Assembly: GCA_035934995.1 (NCBI GenBank)
Contig: DASYXI010000014.1
Coordinates: 15,028 to 79,027, forward strand
Length of the DNA: 64,000 nucleotides
DNA from: REEB95 sp035934995
GTDB taxonomy: Bacteria; Pseudomonadota; Alphaproteobacteria; ATCC43930; CGMCC-115725
Reading direction: 5' to 3'
Part shown: positions 1-6,791 of the stretch, one piece after another
Layout of the letters: each line of letters begins with the position of its first letter
Position numbering within the stretch: the first letter of the stretch is position 1
Program-made: the position numbers and the translations under genes
The notes under the pieces: generated by a model
What the model was told of the DNA's origin: nothing
Seen by the model: only the letters and a program-made list of their open reading frames with translations
The model's database searches: none

Positions 1-536
1 TGCCATGGCGCGTCAGCTTGCTGCTGGAAAGTCGCCAAAAGATTCTGGGCGCTTGCCGCATCGACCACGAGCAAAAAGAGGGAATAGATGATCTTCCGTA
101 GGTCATGCGTCATTTGGTCAAGAATTTTGTCTGAAATTGGGTGTTTTTTCATGCGGCCTTCCGTGAGCGCCAGGAAGGCATTTGTAATTTGCCAAGAGCC
201 GTCCCCGACCGGCTGAACGCCGAAGTGAATGAGGTCATTGCGGACGGAATTGATTGAGGCGAGATGGACAAAAAGTTCGTCTGTTGTGTCCTTCTTTGAT
301 TTTTCCCATTTCTCGACTTCAGATATTCGTTTGATTAAACCCATTGCAGCATCGGCCCTCACCCCGGAGAACACCGCGCGCCCGATATTGGGAGATACAT
401 TCGCATAATGCCAAAGCGCCAATTGCATCGCGGATTCAAGGCTGGCGAATTCGGTCACGAAGCGGCCGAGGGATTGCCAATAGGCACGCACTTCGGGCCG
501 AAGCGATAGGTCTTGAGTGTTTTGCCACGGATCCAT
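1..536 (-). CDS. Unknown protein, C-terminal part outside the window
   Basis: A frame on the minus strand opens at an ATG at 536-534 (protein begins MDPWQNTQDLSLRPE) and stays open for 178 codons to the left edge, so the stop codon lies outside the window. The protein looks soluble and mostly helical, with segments such as FVTEFASLESAMQLALWHY and RNDLIHFG. That arrangement resembles HEPN-like or uncharacterised alpha-helical domains, but I do not recognise a family. Base composition is AT-richer than the housekeeping genes that follow. With the two small genes and the transposase to its right it forms an accessory stretch. The start is supported only by being the first ATG of the frame. Confidence 0.6.
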   Translation of the reverse strand, partial: MDPWQNTQDLSLRPEVRAYWQSLGRFVTEFASLESAMQLALWHYANVSPNIGRAVFSGVRADAAMGLIKRISEVEKWEKSKKDTTDELFVHLASINSVRNDLIHFGVQPVGDGSWQITNAFLALTEGRMKKHPISDKILDQMTHDLRKIIYSLFLLVVDAASAQNLLATFQQQADAPW

Positions 537-550
537 GTTAGGATTCCTCC

Positions 551-733
551 ATGCCTAAGACTTCCAAGAAACCCGCTAAAGAAATCGAATTAGAGCCCGA
601 CGCGTGGCAGCGCTTCGAGCGCCTTATTGTGAAAGCGGCGAAGACGCCACCGCAGCATCGCTCACCTAAAACGGCTAAAGTTTCCCGCCACAAAGGCGGA
701 GGGAAACGTGCCGCTAAAGACCATAAGCATTGA
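551..733 (+). CDS. Small basic conserved hypothetical protein (60 aa)
   Basis: This 60-residue protein begins MPKTSKKPAKEIELEPDAW and continues with an acidic and aromatic core (ELEPDAWQRFERLI) and a lysine- and histidine-rich tail. Short proteins with an EPDAWxRFERxV core followed by PPQHR recur in alphaproteobacteria, often in mobile or accessory DNA, and are sometimes suspected antitoxins; that recollection is not a function. It overlaps the next gene by 26 bp, in a different frame. The divergent upstream gap to the minus-strand unknown gene is only 14 bp. A real but uncharacterised gene is likely. Confidence 0.5.
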   Translation: MPKTSKKPAKEIELEPDAWQRFERLIVKAAKTPPQHRSPKTAKVSRHKGGGKRAAKDHKH

Positions 734-902
734 TGAGCTTGATAATTTCAAGATCGACACCGAGACACGACGACTGTTCTGGTACGAAAGGGAAATCGTG
801 ACGACAATGCGCCTGCCGTGGTGGGTCAATATCTCCGCGATAGCGACTGGTATAGGCACATTAGGGCTTTTCCTGCTTACTCTTTTCGACAAGCTGAAAT
901 AG
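708..902 (+). CDS. Small single-pass membrane protein (64 aa)
   Basis: The gene starts at a GTG at 708, inside the 3' end of the previous gene, with a GGAGGG ribosome-binding site at about 698-703 that supports this start. Residues 1-30 are polar (SIDELDNFKIDTETRRLF). Residues about 37-60 form one hydrophobic helix (WWVNISAIATGIGTLGLFLL) followed by a short charged end DKLK, so a single-pass inner-membrane protein is predicted. The 26-bp overlap with the upstream gene suggests translational coupling. No family is recognised. A membrane toxin or holin-like role is conceivable, but nothing in the sequence shows it. Confidence 0.5.
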   Translation: MPLKTISIDELDNFKIDTETRRLFWYEREIVTTMRLPWWVNISAIATGIGTLGLFLLTLFDKLK

Positions 903-904
903 CA

Positions 905-926
905 ACGCGCGGAATTTCCTGCGCGT
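905..926. terminator. Inverted repeat between convergent genes
   Basis: The sequence ACGCGC-GGAATTTCC-T-GCGCGT folds into a hairpin with one bulged base. It lies exactly between the stop of the small membrane protein and the stop of the convergent transposase gene, so it could terminate transcription from both sides. There is no clear T-run on either side. Confidence 0.4.
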
Positions 927-936
927 AAGCGCTGGC

Positions 937-1887
937 TTACTGGTGCGCCCGTTCACCAGTCCGCCGATAGGTGAGCCTCTTTCCAACGATGCCCCTTAGG
1001 GCTTTCTCGGCTCGCAACTTGTCATCCACGTCGAGGGTGGCACGCTCGTTATAGCGAAAGTCAAATTCCGCGAGATAGCGCTTTAGGTGCTGCTGGCTGA
1101 CATGATGATACGTCCCGGTGATGCCACGCTTGAGGATTGAGAAGTAGTTTTCGACCGTGTTCGTGTGCCAGAAGCCCCCGCGCACGTATTCCTCGATTGA
1201 GTGGTTGACCGAGCCATGGCCGGCAAAGTCCTCGCCTATTGCGCGATAGACCTTCGATTCATCGGTCATCAGATATGAGTGTCGGTCAATTTGACTGTAG
1301 AGAAGTGGCCTGAGGTTCTTTGAATTGACGGTCGGTAGGTGCGTCGAACGAACACGCCCTTTGCGCTCGACCAATGAAACGACGGCCTCCTTGCCGACAG
1401 GACCGCGACCGTCGCGGCTTCGCTTCGAGCGATGTTTGTTTGCTTCCTTGCCGCCGATGTAGGCTTCATCGGCTTCGACGGTCTTGTTCTTTCCGCCAAG
1501 CGGGCCAGCCTGCGGGCCTTCGCGCATAGCCTCACGCAGACGGTGCATCATAAACCACGTGGATTTGTAGCTGACGCCGATCATGCGGTGCATCTGATGG
1601 GCCGAAATGCCCTTTTTGGACGAGCAAAGCAGGAACGCCGCCATCAGCCACTTGTTGAGGGGGATATGTGAGCGCTCAAAGAGCGTTCCGACCATGACGG
1701 TGAACTGGCAGCGGCAAGACGGCTCGTTGCATTGGTAGTAGCCCGGGCGCGTAGCGAGTGGGGTGGCATTGTTAACGGTTCCGCAGTAGCCGCAGACTGG
1801 ACCATCGGGCCAAAGGTGGCCCTCAAGCCACGCGCGGGCCTTGTCGGCGTCTTGAAAAATGGGGTTGTCCAGATGATTGGTGGCCAT
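937..1887 (-). CDS. IS1595-family (ISXO2-like) transposase
   Basis: This 316-residue protein has the ISXO2-like architecture. An N-terminal zinc ribbon (CGYCG near residue 33, CNEPSCRCQF near 53) is followed by a helical region and a DDE-type catalytic core. The acidic motifs visible are VEADEAYIGG near 138, LMTDESKVY near 206, and the C-terminal HTNTVENYFSILKRG block near 241. The length is normal for the family and no frameshift is seen, so the enzyme could be active. I could not find terminal inverted repeats or target-site duplications in the flanks, so the element boundaries are unresolved. It may be a single-gene remnant whose ends have decayed. Confidence 0.9.
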   Translation of the reverse strand: MATNHLDNPIFQDADKARAWLEGHLWPDGPVCGYCGTVNNATPLATRPGYYQCNEPSCRCQFTVMVGTLFERSHIPLNKWLMAAFLLCSSKKGISAHQMHRMIGVSYKSTWFMMHRLREAMREGPQAGPLGGKNKTVEADEAYIGGKEANKHRSKRSRDGRGPVGKEAVVSLVERKGRVRSTHLPTVNSKNLRPLLYSQIDRHSYLMTDESKVYRAIGEDFAGHGSVNHSIEEYVRGGFWHTNTVENYFSILKRGITGTYHHVSQQHLKRYLAEFDFRYNERATLDVDDKLRAEKALRGIVGKRLTYRRTGERAHQ

Positions 1888-1914
1888 GGCTCAAATCCTC
1901 GATTTCTGAGCAAA

Positions 1915-1943
1915 ATCATAGCCCTGGAATACTGCTGAGTCAA
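1915..1943 (-). promoter_or_regulatory. Sigma70-type promoter of the transposase gene
   Basis: Read on the minus strand, TTGACT (1943-1938) and TATGAT (1920-1915) are separated by exactly 17 bp and lie about 28 bp upstream of the transposase ATG. This is a near-consensus housekeeping promoter, so the transposase is probably transcribed from its own DNA. Confidence 0.6.
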
Positions 1944-2148
1944 GGTTATAATTGCCAAGATTAACGATCCGCGCTTGACTTGACAGTTTCGCGTTAACTA
2001 TTTTGCTGCAACAGTCGAATAGTTCGCGTCGACTGTGGTGCTTTTGCGCTTGCAATAGTAATGGCCTCAGTTATATTAACATTACCTTTTGATAATCTTA
2101 ACGCGGCGCGGGCTTCAACCACGCGCCCGACGCGGGGGTTGAGTCGCT

Positions 2149-2454
2149 ATGGCCGGACGCAGTGGTGGCGCGCAAAGTCGCCCGGGGTGGGTGCTCGAAG
2201 CCGACCTCGATCCCGTCGACGAGCAATTGCGGCGTCGGCGCTGGCGCATTTTGCGCGCGGTGTTGCCGATCGGCCACGGCCTCGATCCGTTGCCGACCTG
2301 GGTCAAGACGCCGGAGCAATTCGTCGGCTGGCTCATCGGGCGGCTGAGCCCTGCCGGCTTGCGGACCTATTTCGAGGATCTCGAGGAGATCGCCAAGCAG
2401 ACTTGCGATCTCGAATTGTTGCGCCTGGCGCGTCGCTACCAGGGTCAGCGCTGA
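2149..2454 (+). CDS. Conserved hypothetical protein (101 aa)
   Basis: A 101-residue soluble protein starts at ATG 2149 (MAGRSGGAQSRPGWVLEAD). Its body is amphipathic and helical, with DEQLRRRRWRILRAVLP, then a WVKTPEQFVGWLIGRLSPAG block, and ends in an acidic helix. Codon use is typical of the GC-rich chromosome, and a sharp composition change from the AT-richer DNA on its left occurs near position 2100. An overlapping frame from 2061 to 2486 gives a low-complexity Arg/Ser-rich protein and was not preferred. The family is not recognised. It lies directly upstream of hspQ, but no functional link is evident. Confidence 0.55.
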   Translation: MAGRSGGAQSRPGWVLEADLDPVDEQLRRRRWRILRAVLPIGHGLDPLPTWVKTPEQFVGWLIGRLSPAGLRTYFEDLEEIAKQTCDLELLRLARRYQGQR

Positions 2455-2549
2455 CTTTCGGCGAGACTCGTCGCGTTGTCACTTGAGCGTGACAAGAGAA
2501 TCACCTTAGGGTTTCATTCGCGTGACAGCGACGCACGGGCGGGGGCGTC

Positions 2550-2900
2550 ATGGGTTGCAGCGGCCAGGTGATTTATCGGCAGGCCAAATTCGCGGTCGGC
2601 CAGATCGTGCGCCACCGGCTTTATCCCTTCCGCGGCGTGATCTACGACGTCGATCCGATCTTCAACAATTCCGAGGAATGGTACCAATCGATCCCGGCCG
2701 ACCGGCGGCCGTCGAAGGATCAGCCGTTCTATCACTTGCTGGCGCAAAACGCCCAAGGCGGCCCGTACGAGGCGTACGTCTCGGAACAGAACCTGCTGCC
2801 GGACTCCGATAATGGTCCGATCAGCCATCCGATGATCGACGTGATGTTCGAGAAGATCGCCGGCGACCGCTATCAGATTCGGCCGCAGCGCCGGCAATAG
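2550..2900 (+). CDS. hspQ: Heat shock protein HspQ (YccV-like)
   Basis: The 116-residue product has the HspQ/YccV fold signature. QAKFAVGQIVRHRLYPFRG is followed by VIYDVDPIFNNSEEWYQSIP, then DQPFYHLLAQN and AYVSEQNLLPD. In Enterobacteria HspQ is a small heat-shock-induced factor linked to Lon proteolysis and was first described as binding hemimethylated DNA. The family is about 105-120 residues, so this copy is full length. ATG 2550 is the first plausible start and gives a slightly long N-terminus (MGCSGQVIYR). The gene stands alone, convergent with the glycosyltransferase. Confidence 0.88.
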   Translation: MGCSGQVIYRQAKFAVGQIVRHRLYPFRGVIYDVDPIFNNSEEWYQSIPADRRPSKDQPFYHLLAQNAQGGPYEAYVSEQNLLPDSDNGPISHPMIDVMFEKIAGDRYQIRPQRRQ

Positions 2901-2910
2901 CGACGCCGCG

Positions 2911-4065
2911 CTATTTTCGCTTCCAGGTGAAGACCGAGGACACGGCGTAGTTCCACACCGAGCCGACGACCACGCCCGCGACACTCGCGAGCCACGGAAT
3001 GCCTTTGACCCCGGCCAGCCAGTTCGAGTCGCCGGCAAAGACGAAGGCGGCGAAGCCGACATTGGCGACCGCGCCCAGCGCGCAGATCACGTAGAACGAG
3101 AACAGGCCGCGCCACAGGCGCCAGCCCTTGAGCCGCCGGTCGCGGTAGGTGAAGACGTTGTTGAGGAAGAAATTCGAGGTCATCGCCACCAGCGTGGCGA
3201 TTGCCTGGGCGGCGATGAAGCCCAAGCCAGCCGTGAGCGACAGCGACAACACGATCAGATCGACGACGACGCCGAGCGCACCGATCGTCGCGAACAGCGC
3301 GAAGCGCACCGGCACGATGTGGCCGACCAGCTTATCGGCCAGCAGCATGCCGAATTCCCAGGCGACCATCGTGTCGAGCTTGCTTTCGCCAAAACGGCGG
3401 GTGCGGAACTGGTACGGCAGCTCCTTGAGTCTCGGCTTTGCCGGTACGGAGGCAAGCAGATCGAGCAGGATCTTGAAGCCCTGGCCCGACAGATTGCGCA
3501 CGGCACTTTCAAACATTTCGCGGCGCAGCATGAAGAAGCCGCTCATCGGATCGGCAATCTCGGCCTTGCAGATCAGGCGCGACAGCTTGGCGGCGAGGCC
3601 GCTCATGCCGGCGCGGGTCTTGTCCCATTCGCCGACGCCGCCGCCCGCGACGTAGCGCGAGCCGACGACGATATCGTAAGGCTCGTGGCGCAGCACGTTG
3701 AGCATGCCCGGCAGCAGCGATTCATCGTGCTGCAGATCGGCGTCCATCACCGCGACGAACGGCGACGCCGATGCCAGGATGCCTTCGATGCAGGCGGTCG
3801 ACAGGCCGCGCCGACCAATGCGCTGCAAGCAGCGGACGCGCGGATCGCTGCGGCCGATTTCGCGCACCGCTTCGGGCGTGCCGTCCTTGGAATCGTCGTC
3901 GACGAAGATCACTTCCCAGCGCGTGCCGGCGAGCACCAGATCGAGGCGTTCGAGCAGAGGTCGGATGTTTTCGCGCTCGTTGAGCGTCGGGATGACGACG
4001 GTGAGATCGGTGGCGCGCAACGGCAGGGCCTGCGGGTCGACCTTACGGGCGGTGGCTTCGCTCAT
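2911..4065 (-). CDS. Family 2 glycosyltransferase fused to a GtrA membrane domain
   Basis: The 384-residue protein has two parts. Residues about 20-240 are a GT2 domain of the dolichol-phosphate mannosyltransferase type: VVIPTLNERENI, the nucleotide-binding FVDDDSKDGT, the metal-binding MDADLQHDE, and DPMSGFFMLRR. Residues about 250-384 are a GtrA-like domain with about four transmembrane helices. Such fusions transfer a sugar to polyprenyl phosphate at the inner membrane, for lipid-linked sugar export or lipid and O-antigen modification. It is divergent from gmd-fcl with a 131-bp gap, which fits a role in envelope glycan synthesis. The sugar donor cannot be read from the sequence. Confidence 0.88.
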   Translation of the reverse strand: MSEATARKVDPQALPLRATDLTVVIPTLNERENIRPLLERLDLVLAGTRWEVIFVDDDSKDGTPEAVREIGRSDPRVRCLQRIGRRGLSTACIEGILASASPFVAVMDADLQHDESLLPGMLNVLRHEPYDIVVGSRYVAGGGVGEWDKTRAGMSGLAAKLSRLICKAEIADPMSGFFMLRREMFESAVRNLSGQGFKILLDLLASVPAKPRLKELPYQFRTRRFGESKLDTMVAWEFGMLLADKLVGHIVPVRFALFATIGALGVVVDLIVLSLSLTAGLGFIAAQAIATLVAMTSNFFLNNVFTYRDRRLKGWRLWRGLFSFYVICALGAVANVGFAAFVFAGDSNWLAGVKGIPWLASVAGVVVGSVWNYAVSSVFTWKRK

Positions 4066-4196
4066 CCGAAAAGGGTCCTCAAACGCAAAAATGCATCGAT
4101 TCGCCTTGATTCCTCAAGGCTTATCCGTCACAGGCAGGTCGTAGAACAGCCGACATTGTAATAGAATCGCGACCCGCAGGAGGACCCTACCAGCCC

Positions 4197-5255
4197 ATGG
4201 TTAAGCGCGCGTTGATCACCGGCGTCACCGGCCAGGACGGGGCCTATCTGACGGAATTGCTGGTCGGCAAGGGTTATGCGGTGCACGGCATGCTGCGCCG
4301 GGCGAGCCTGTTCAACACCGACCGGATCGATCACCTCTATCACGACCCGCACGTCGCCGGCGCCAATCTTGCGCTGCATTACGGCGATCTGTCGGACGGC
4401 ACCGCGCTGCGTCGGGTGTTGGAAAAGGTCCAGCCCGACGAGATCTACAATCTCGGGGCGCAAAGCCACGTCAAAGTTTCGTTCGAGGTGCCGGAATACA
4501 CCGCCGACATCGATGCGCTCGGCACGTTACGGCTGCTCGAGACGTTGCGCGATCACGTCGCGCACGGCGGACGCAAGGTCCGCTTCTACCAGGCGGGCTC
4601 GTCGGAGATGTTCGGTGCCGCCAAGCCACCACAGCACGAAAAGACACCGTTCGAGCCGCGCAGCCCCTATGCCGTCAGCAAGGCGGCGGCGCATTGGTAC
4701 GCCGTGAACTACCGCGAAGCTTACGGCCTGTTCATCTGCAACGGCATCCTGTTCAACCACGAAAGCCCACGGCGCGGCGAGACGTTCGTCTCGCGCAAGG
4801 TGACGCGCGCGGCCAGTCGCATCAAGGAAGGGCTGCAGGACAAGCTCTATCTCGGCAATCTCGAGGCGCGGCGCGACTGGGGGTTCGCGGGCGATTATGT
4901 CGAGGCGATGTGGCTGATGTTGCAACAGGGCAAGCCGGACGATTACGTCATTGCCACCGGCCAATCGCATACCGTGCGCGAACTGGTCGAAGCCGCGTTC
5001 GGCGAACTCGGCCTCGACTGGAAAAAGCACGTCGAGGTCGATGCGCGTTATCTGCGGCCGACGGAAGTCGACGCGCTGCAAGGCGACGCGTCGAAAGCGC
5101 GTAAAGTACTGGGTTGGCGGCCTAAGATGGATTTCAAGATGCTGATCAAGACGATGGTGACGCACGATCTCGGCCTCGCGCAGCAGGAGAAGACGCTGCA
5201 ACGCGCTGGCTTCGAAAATCCTGCGCGCGGCGCCGCATCGACGGGGGTCGGCTGA
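4197..5255 (+). CDS. gmd: GDP-mannose 4,6-dehydratase
   Basis: This 352-residue short-chain dehydrogenase converts GDP-mannose to GDP-4-keto-6-deoxymannose, the first step to GDP-L-fucose and GDP-rhamnose-type sugars. The Rossmann motif GVTGQDGAYL is near residue 9. The catalytic region has SSEMFG and the YxxxK motif in SPYAVSKAAAHW, and the family-typical NHESPRRGETFVSRK is present. Length is normal. An AGGAGG at 4178-4183 lies upstream of ATG 4197. The stop overlaps the start of fcl by one base (TGATG), so the two are translationally coupled. Confidence 0.95.
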   Translation: MVKRALITGVTGQDGAYLTELLVGKGYAVHGMLRRASLFNTDRIDHLYHDPHVAGANLALHYGDLSDGTALRRVLEKVQPDEIYNLGAQSHVKVSFEVPEYTADIDALGTLRLLETLRDHVAHGGRKVRFYQAGSSEMFGAAKPPQHEKTPFEPRSPYAVSKAAAHWYAVNYREAYGLFICNGILFNHESPRRGETFVSRKVTRAASRIKEGLQDKLYLGNLEARRDWGFAGDYVEAMWLMLQQGKPDDYVIATGQSHTVRELVEAAFGELGLDWKKHVEVDARYLRPTEVDALQGDASKARKVLGWRPKMDFKMLIKTMVTHDLGLAQQEKTLQRAGFENPARGAASTGVG

Positions 5256-6226
5256 TGCGCGAGCCGAAAACGGCGCCGGCGGCGCCGGTGATCTTTCCTC
5301 TCGCGGGCAAGCGCGTGTTGGTCGCCGGCCATCGCGGCATGGTTGGCAGCGCCGTCGTGCGCCGGCTCGGTAACGCCGGTTGTACGGTGCTGACCGCGGG
5401 ACGGGCCGAAGCCGATATGCGCCGGCAGGACGCCGTCGAGGCGCTGCTGCGCACGCTCAAGCCCGACGCTTTGTTCGTCACCGCCGCGACGGTCGGCGGC
5501 ATTCTCGCCAATTCGACGCGGCCGGCGGAATTTCTCTACGACAATCTGATGATTGCTGGAAATCTGATCGAGGTCGCGCGGCAGACAGGCGTCAAGAAAC
5601 TGCTTTATCTCGGCTCGTCGTGCATCTATCCGCGGCTCGCCAAGCAGCCCATGGTCGAGGCGGAGCTCCTGTCGGGTCCTTTGGAACCGACCAATCAATG
5701 GTACGCCATCGCCAAGATTGCCGGCCTGAAGCTGTGCGCGGCCTATCGCCGGCAATGGCAATGCGACTTTATTTCTGCTCAGCCCACGAACCTCTACGGT
5801 CCGGGCGATCGCTACGATCTCGAAGGCAGCCACGTCATTCCGGCGATGATGATGAAAGTCGACCGTGCGCGGCGCGAGAACGCACCGCATGTGGACATCT
5901 GGGGCAGCGGCAAGCCTCGGCGCGAATTTCTCCATGTCGACGATCTCGCCGACGCGATGGTGTTCCTGATCGAGCGCTATTCCGACGAGAGCCAGATCAA
6001 CGTCGGGTGGGGCGAGGATTTGACCATCGCCGAGCTTGCCCAGACGGTTGCCGACGTCGTCGGCTACAAGGGCACATTCCGCTTCGATGCGTCGAAGCCC
6101 GACGGCGCGCCGCGCAAGCTGCTCGATACCGGCAAGCTCGAGGCGATGGGCTGGCGGCCACGGATCCGGCTGAAGGAAGGTCTCGCCGACGCCTATCGCT
6201 GGTATCGCGAACACGCCGCAAGTTGA
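5255..6226 (+). CDS. fcl: GDP-L-fucose synthase (epimerase/reductase)
   Basis: The 323-residue NADPH-dependent enzyme converts GDP-4-keto-6-deoxymannose to GDP-L-fucose. The N-terminal nucleotide-binding motif AGHRGMVGSAVVRRL is near residue 24. SSCIYPRLAKQPM and the catalytic YAIAKIAG (YxxxK) follow, with the substrate region PTNLYGPGDRYD later. Length matches the WcaG/Fcl family. It begins on the last base of the gmd stop codon. A GDP-mannose pyrophosphorylase is not in the window; the phosphomannomutase at 28 kb could supply mannose-1-phosphate. Confidence 0.95.
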   Translation: MREPKTAPAAPVIFPLAGKRVLVAGHRGMVGSAVVRRLGNAGCTVLTAGRAEADMRRQDAVEALLRTLKPDALFVTAATVGGILANSTRPAEFLYDNLMIAGNLIEVARQTGVKKLLYLGSSCIYPRLAKQPMVEAELLSGPLEPTNQWYAIAKIAGLKLCAAYRRQWQCDFISAQPTNLYGPGDRYDLEGSHVIPAMMMKVDRARRENAPHVDIWGSGKPRREFLHVDDLADAMVFLIERYSDESQINVGWGEDLTIAELAQTVADVVGYKGTFRFDASKPDGAPRKLLDTGKLEAMGWRPRIRLKEGLADAYRWYREHAAS

Positions 6227-6236
6227 GGCACCGGGC

Positions 6237-6791
6237 ATGAGCCAAGGCGTCGTCCGCCGCAAGGACAAGGCGATGAGTCGCGCCGAGGCCGAAGCCTTCC
6301 TCGGCCGGGTCGCGCTCGGCCACATCGGGTCGGTTGACGCCGCCGGCCAGCCGTACGTGATTCCGAACCTCTTCGTTTACGAGTCCGGCAAGGTCTATAT
6401 CCACACCAGCGCGGCCGGCCATTTCCAGAGCAACATCGAACGCAATCCGCGCGTTTCGTTCGAAGCCGCCGAGATGGGCACGATCTATCCCTATGGCGAA
6501 TTCGAGTGCGACACGACGGTGAGCTACGCCAGCGTCGTCGCCTTTGGCACCGTCACAATCGAAAGCGATCCGGCGGCCAAGGCGCGCTTCTTCGACCGCT
6601 TCATGGCGAAATACGCCGATCCGAAATGGGTGCGGCCCAAGGGTTTCTATCCGCGGCTCGACCAGGTGACGGTCTATCGCCTCGATCTCGAGCGCGTCAC
6701 CGGCAAGAAAGGGCCATTGCCCGCCGTCAGCGACCAGTGGCCGGCGAAGAATTTCACCAAGTCGCCGGGCGCGAAGGCGCCGCAGCATTAA
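6237..6791 (+). CDS. Pyridoxamine 5'-phosphate oxidase-family flavoprotein
   Basis: The 184-residue protein has the FMN-binding split-barrel fold of the PNPOx-like family, with MSRAEAEAFLGRVALGHIG, then AAGQPYVIPNLFVY and HTSAAGHFQSNIERNPRVSFEA. These proteins often reduce or bind F420, FMN or haem rather than oxidise pyridoxamine, and the substrate here is unknown. It starts 10 bp after fcl and may be co-transcribed with it. Its stop overlaps the stop of the convergent molybdopterin hydroxylase gene by four bases (6788-6791). Confidence 0.8.
   Translation: MSQGVVRRKDKAMSRAEAEAFLGRVALGHIGSVDAAGQPYVIPNLFVYESGKVYIHTSAAGHFQSNIERNPRVSFEAAEMGTIYPYGEFECDTTVSYASVVAFGTVTIESDPAAKARFFDRFMAKYADPKWVRPKGFYPRLDQVTVYRLDLERVTGKKGPLPAVSDQWPAKNFTKSPGAKAPQH

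Noticed and set aside
2061..2486. Longer plus-strand frame overlapping the 101-residue gene
   Set aside because: Its product is Arg/Ser-rich and low-complexity, whereas the 2149-2454 frame gives a normal soluble protein.
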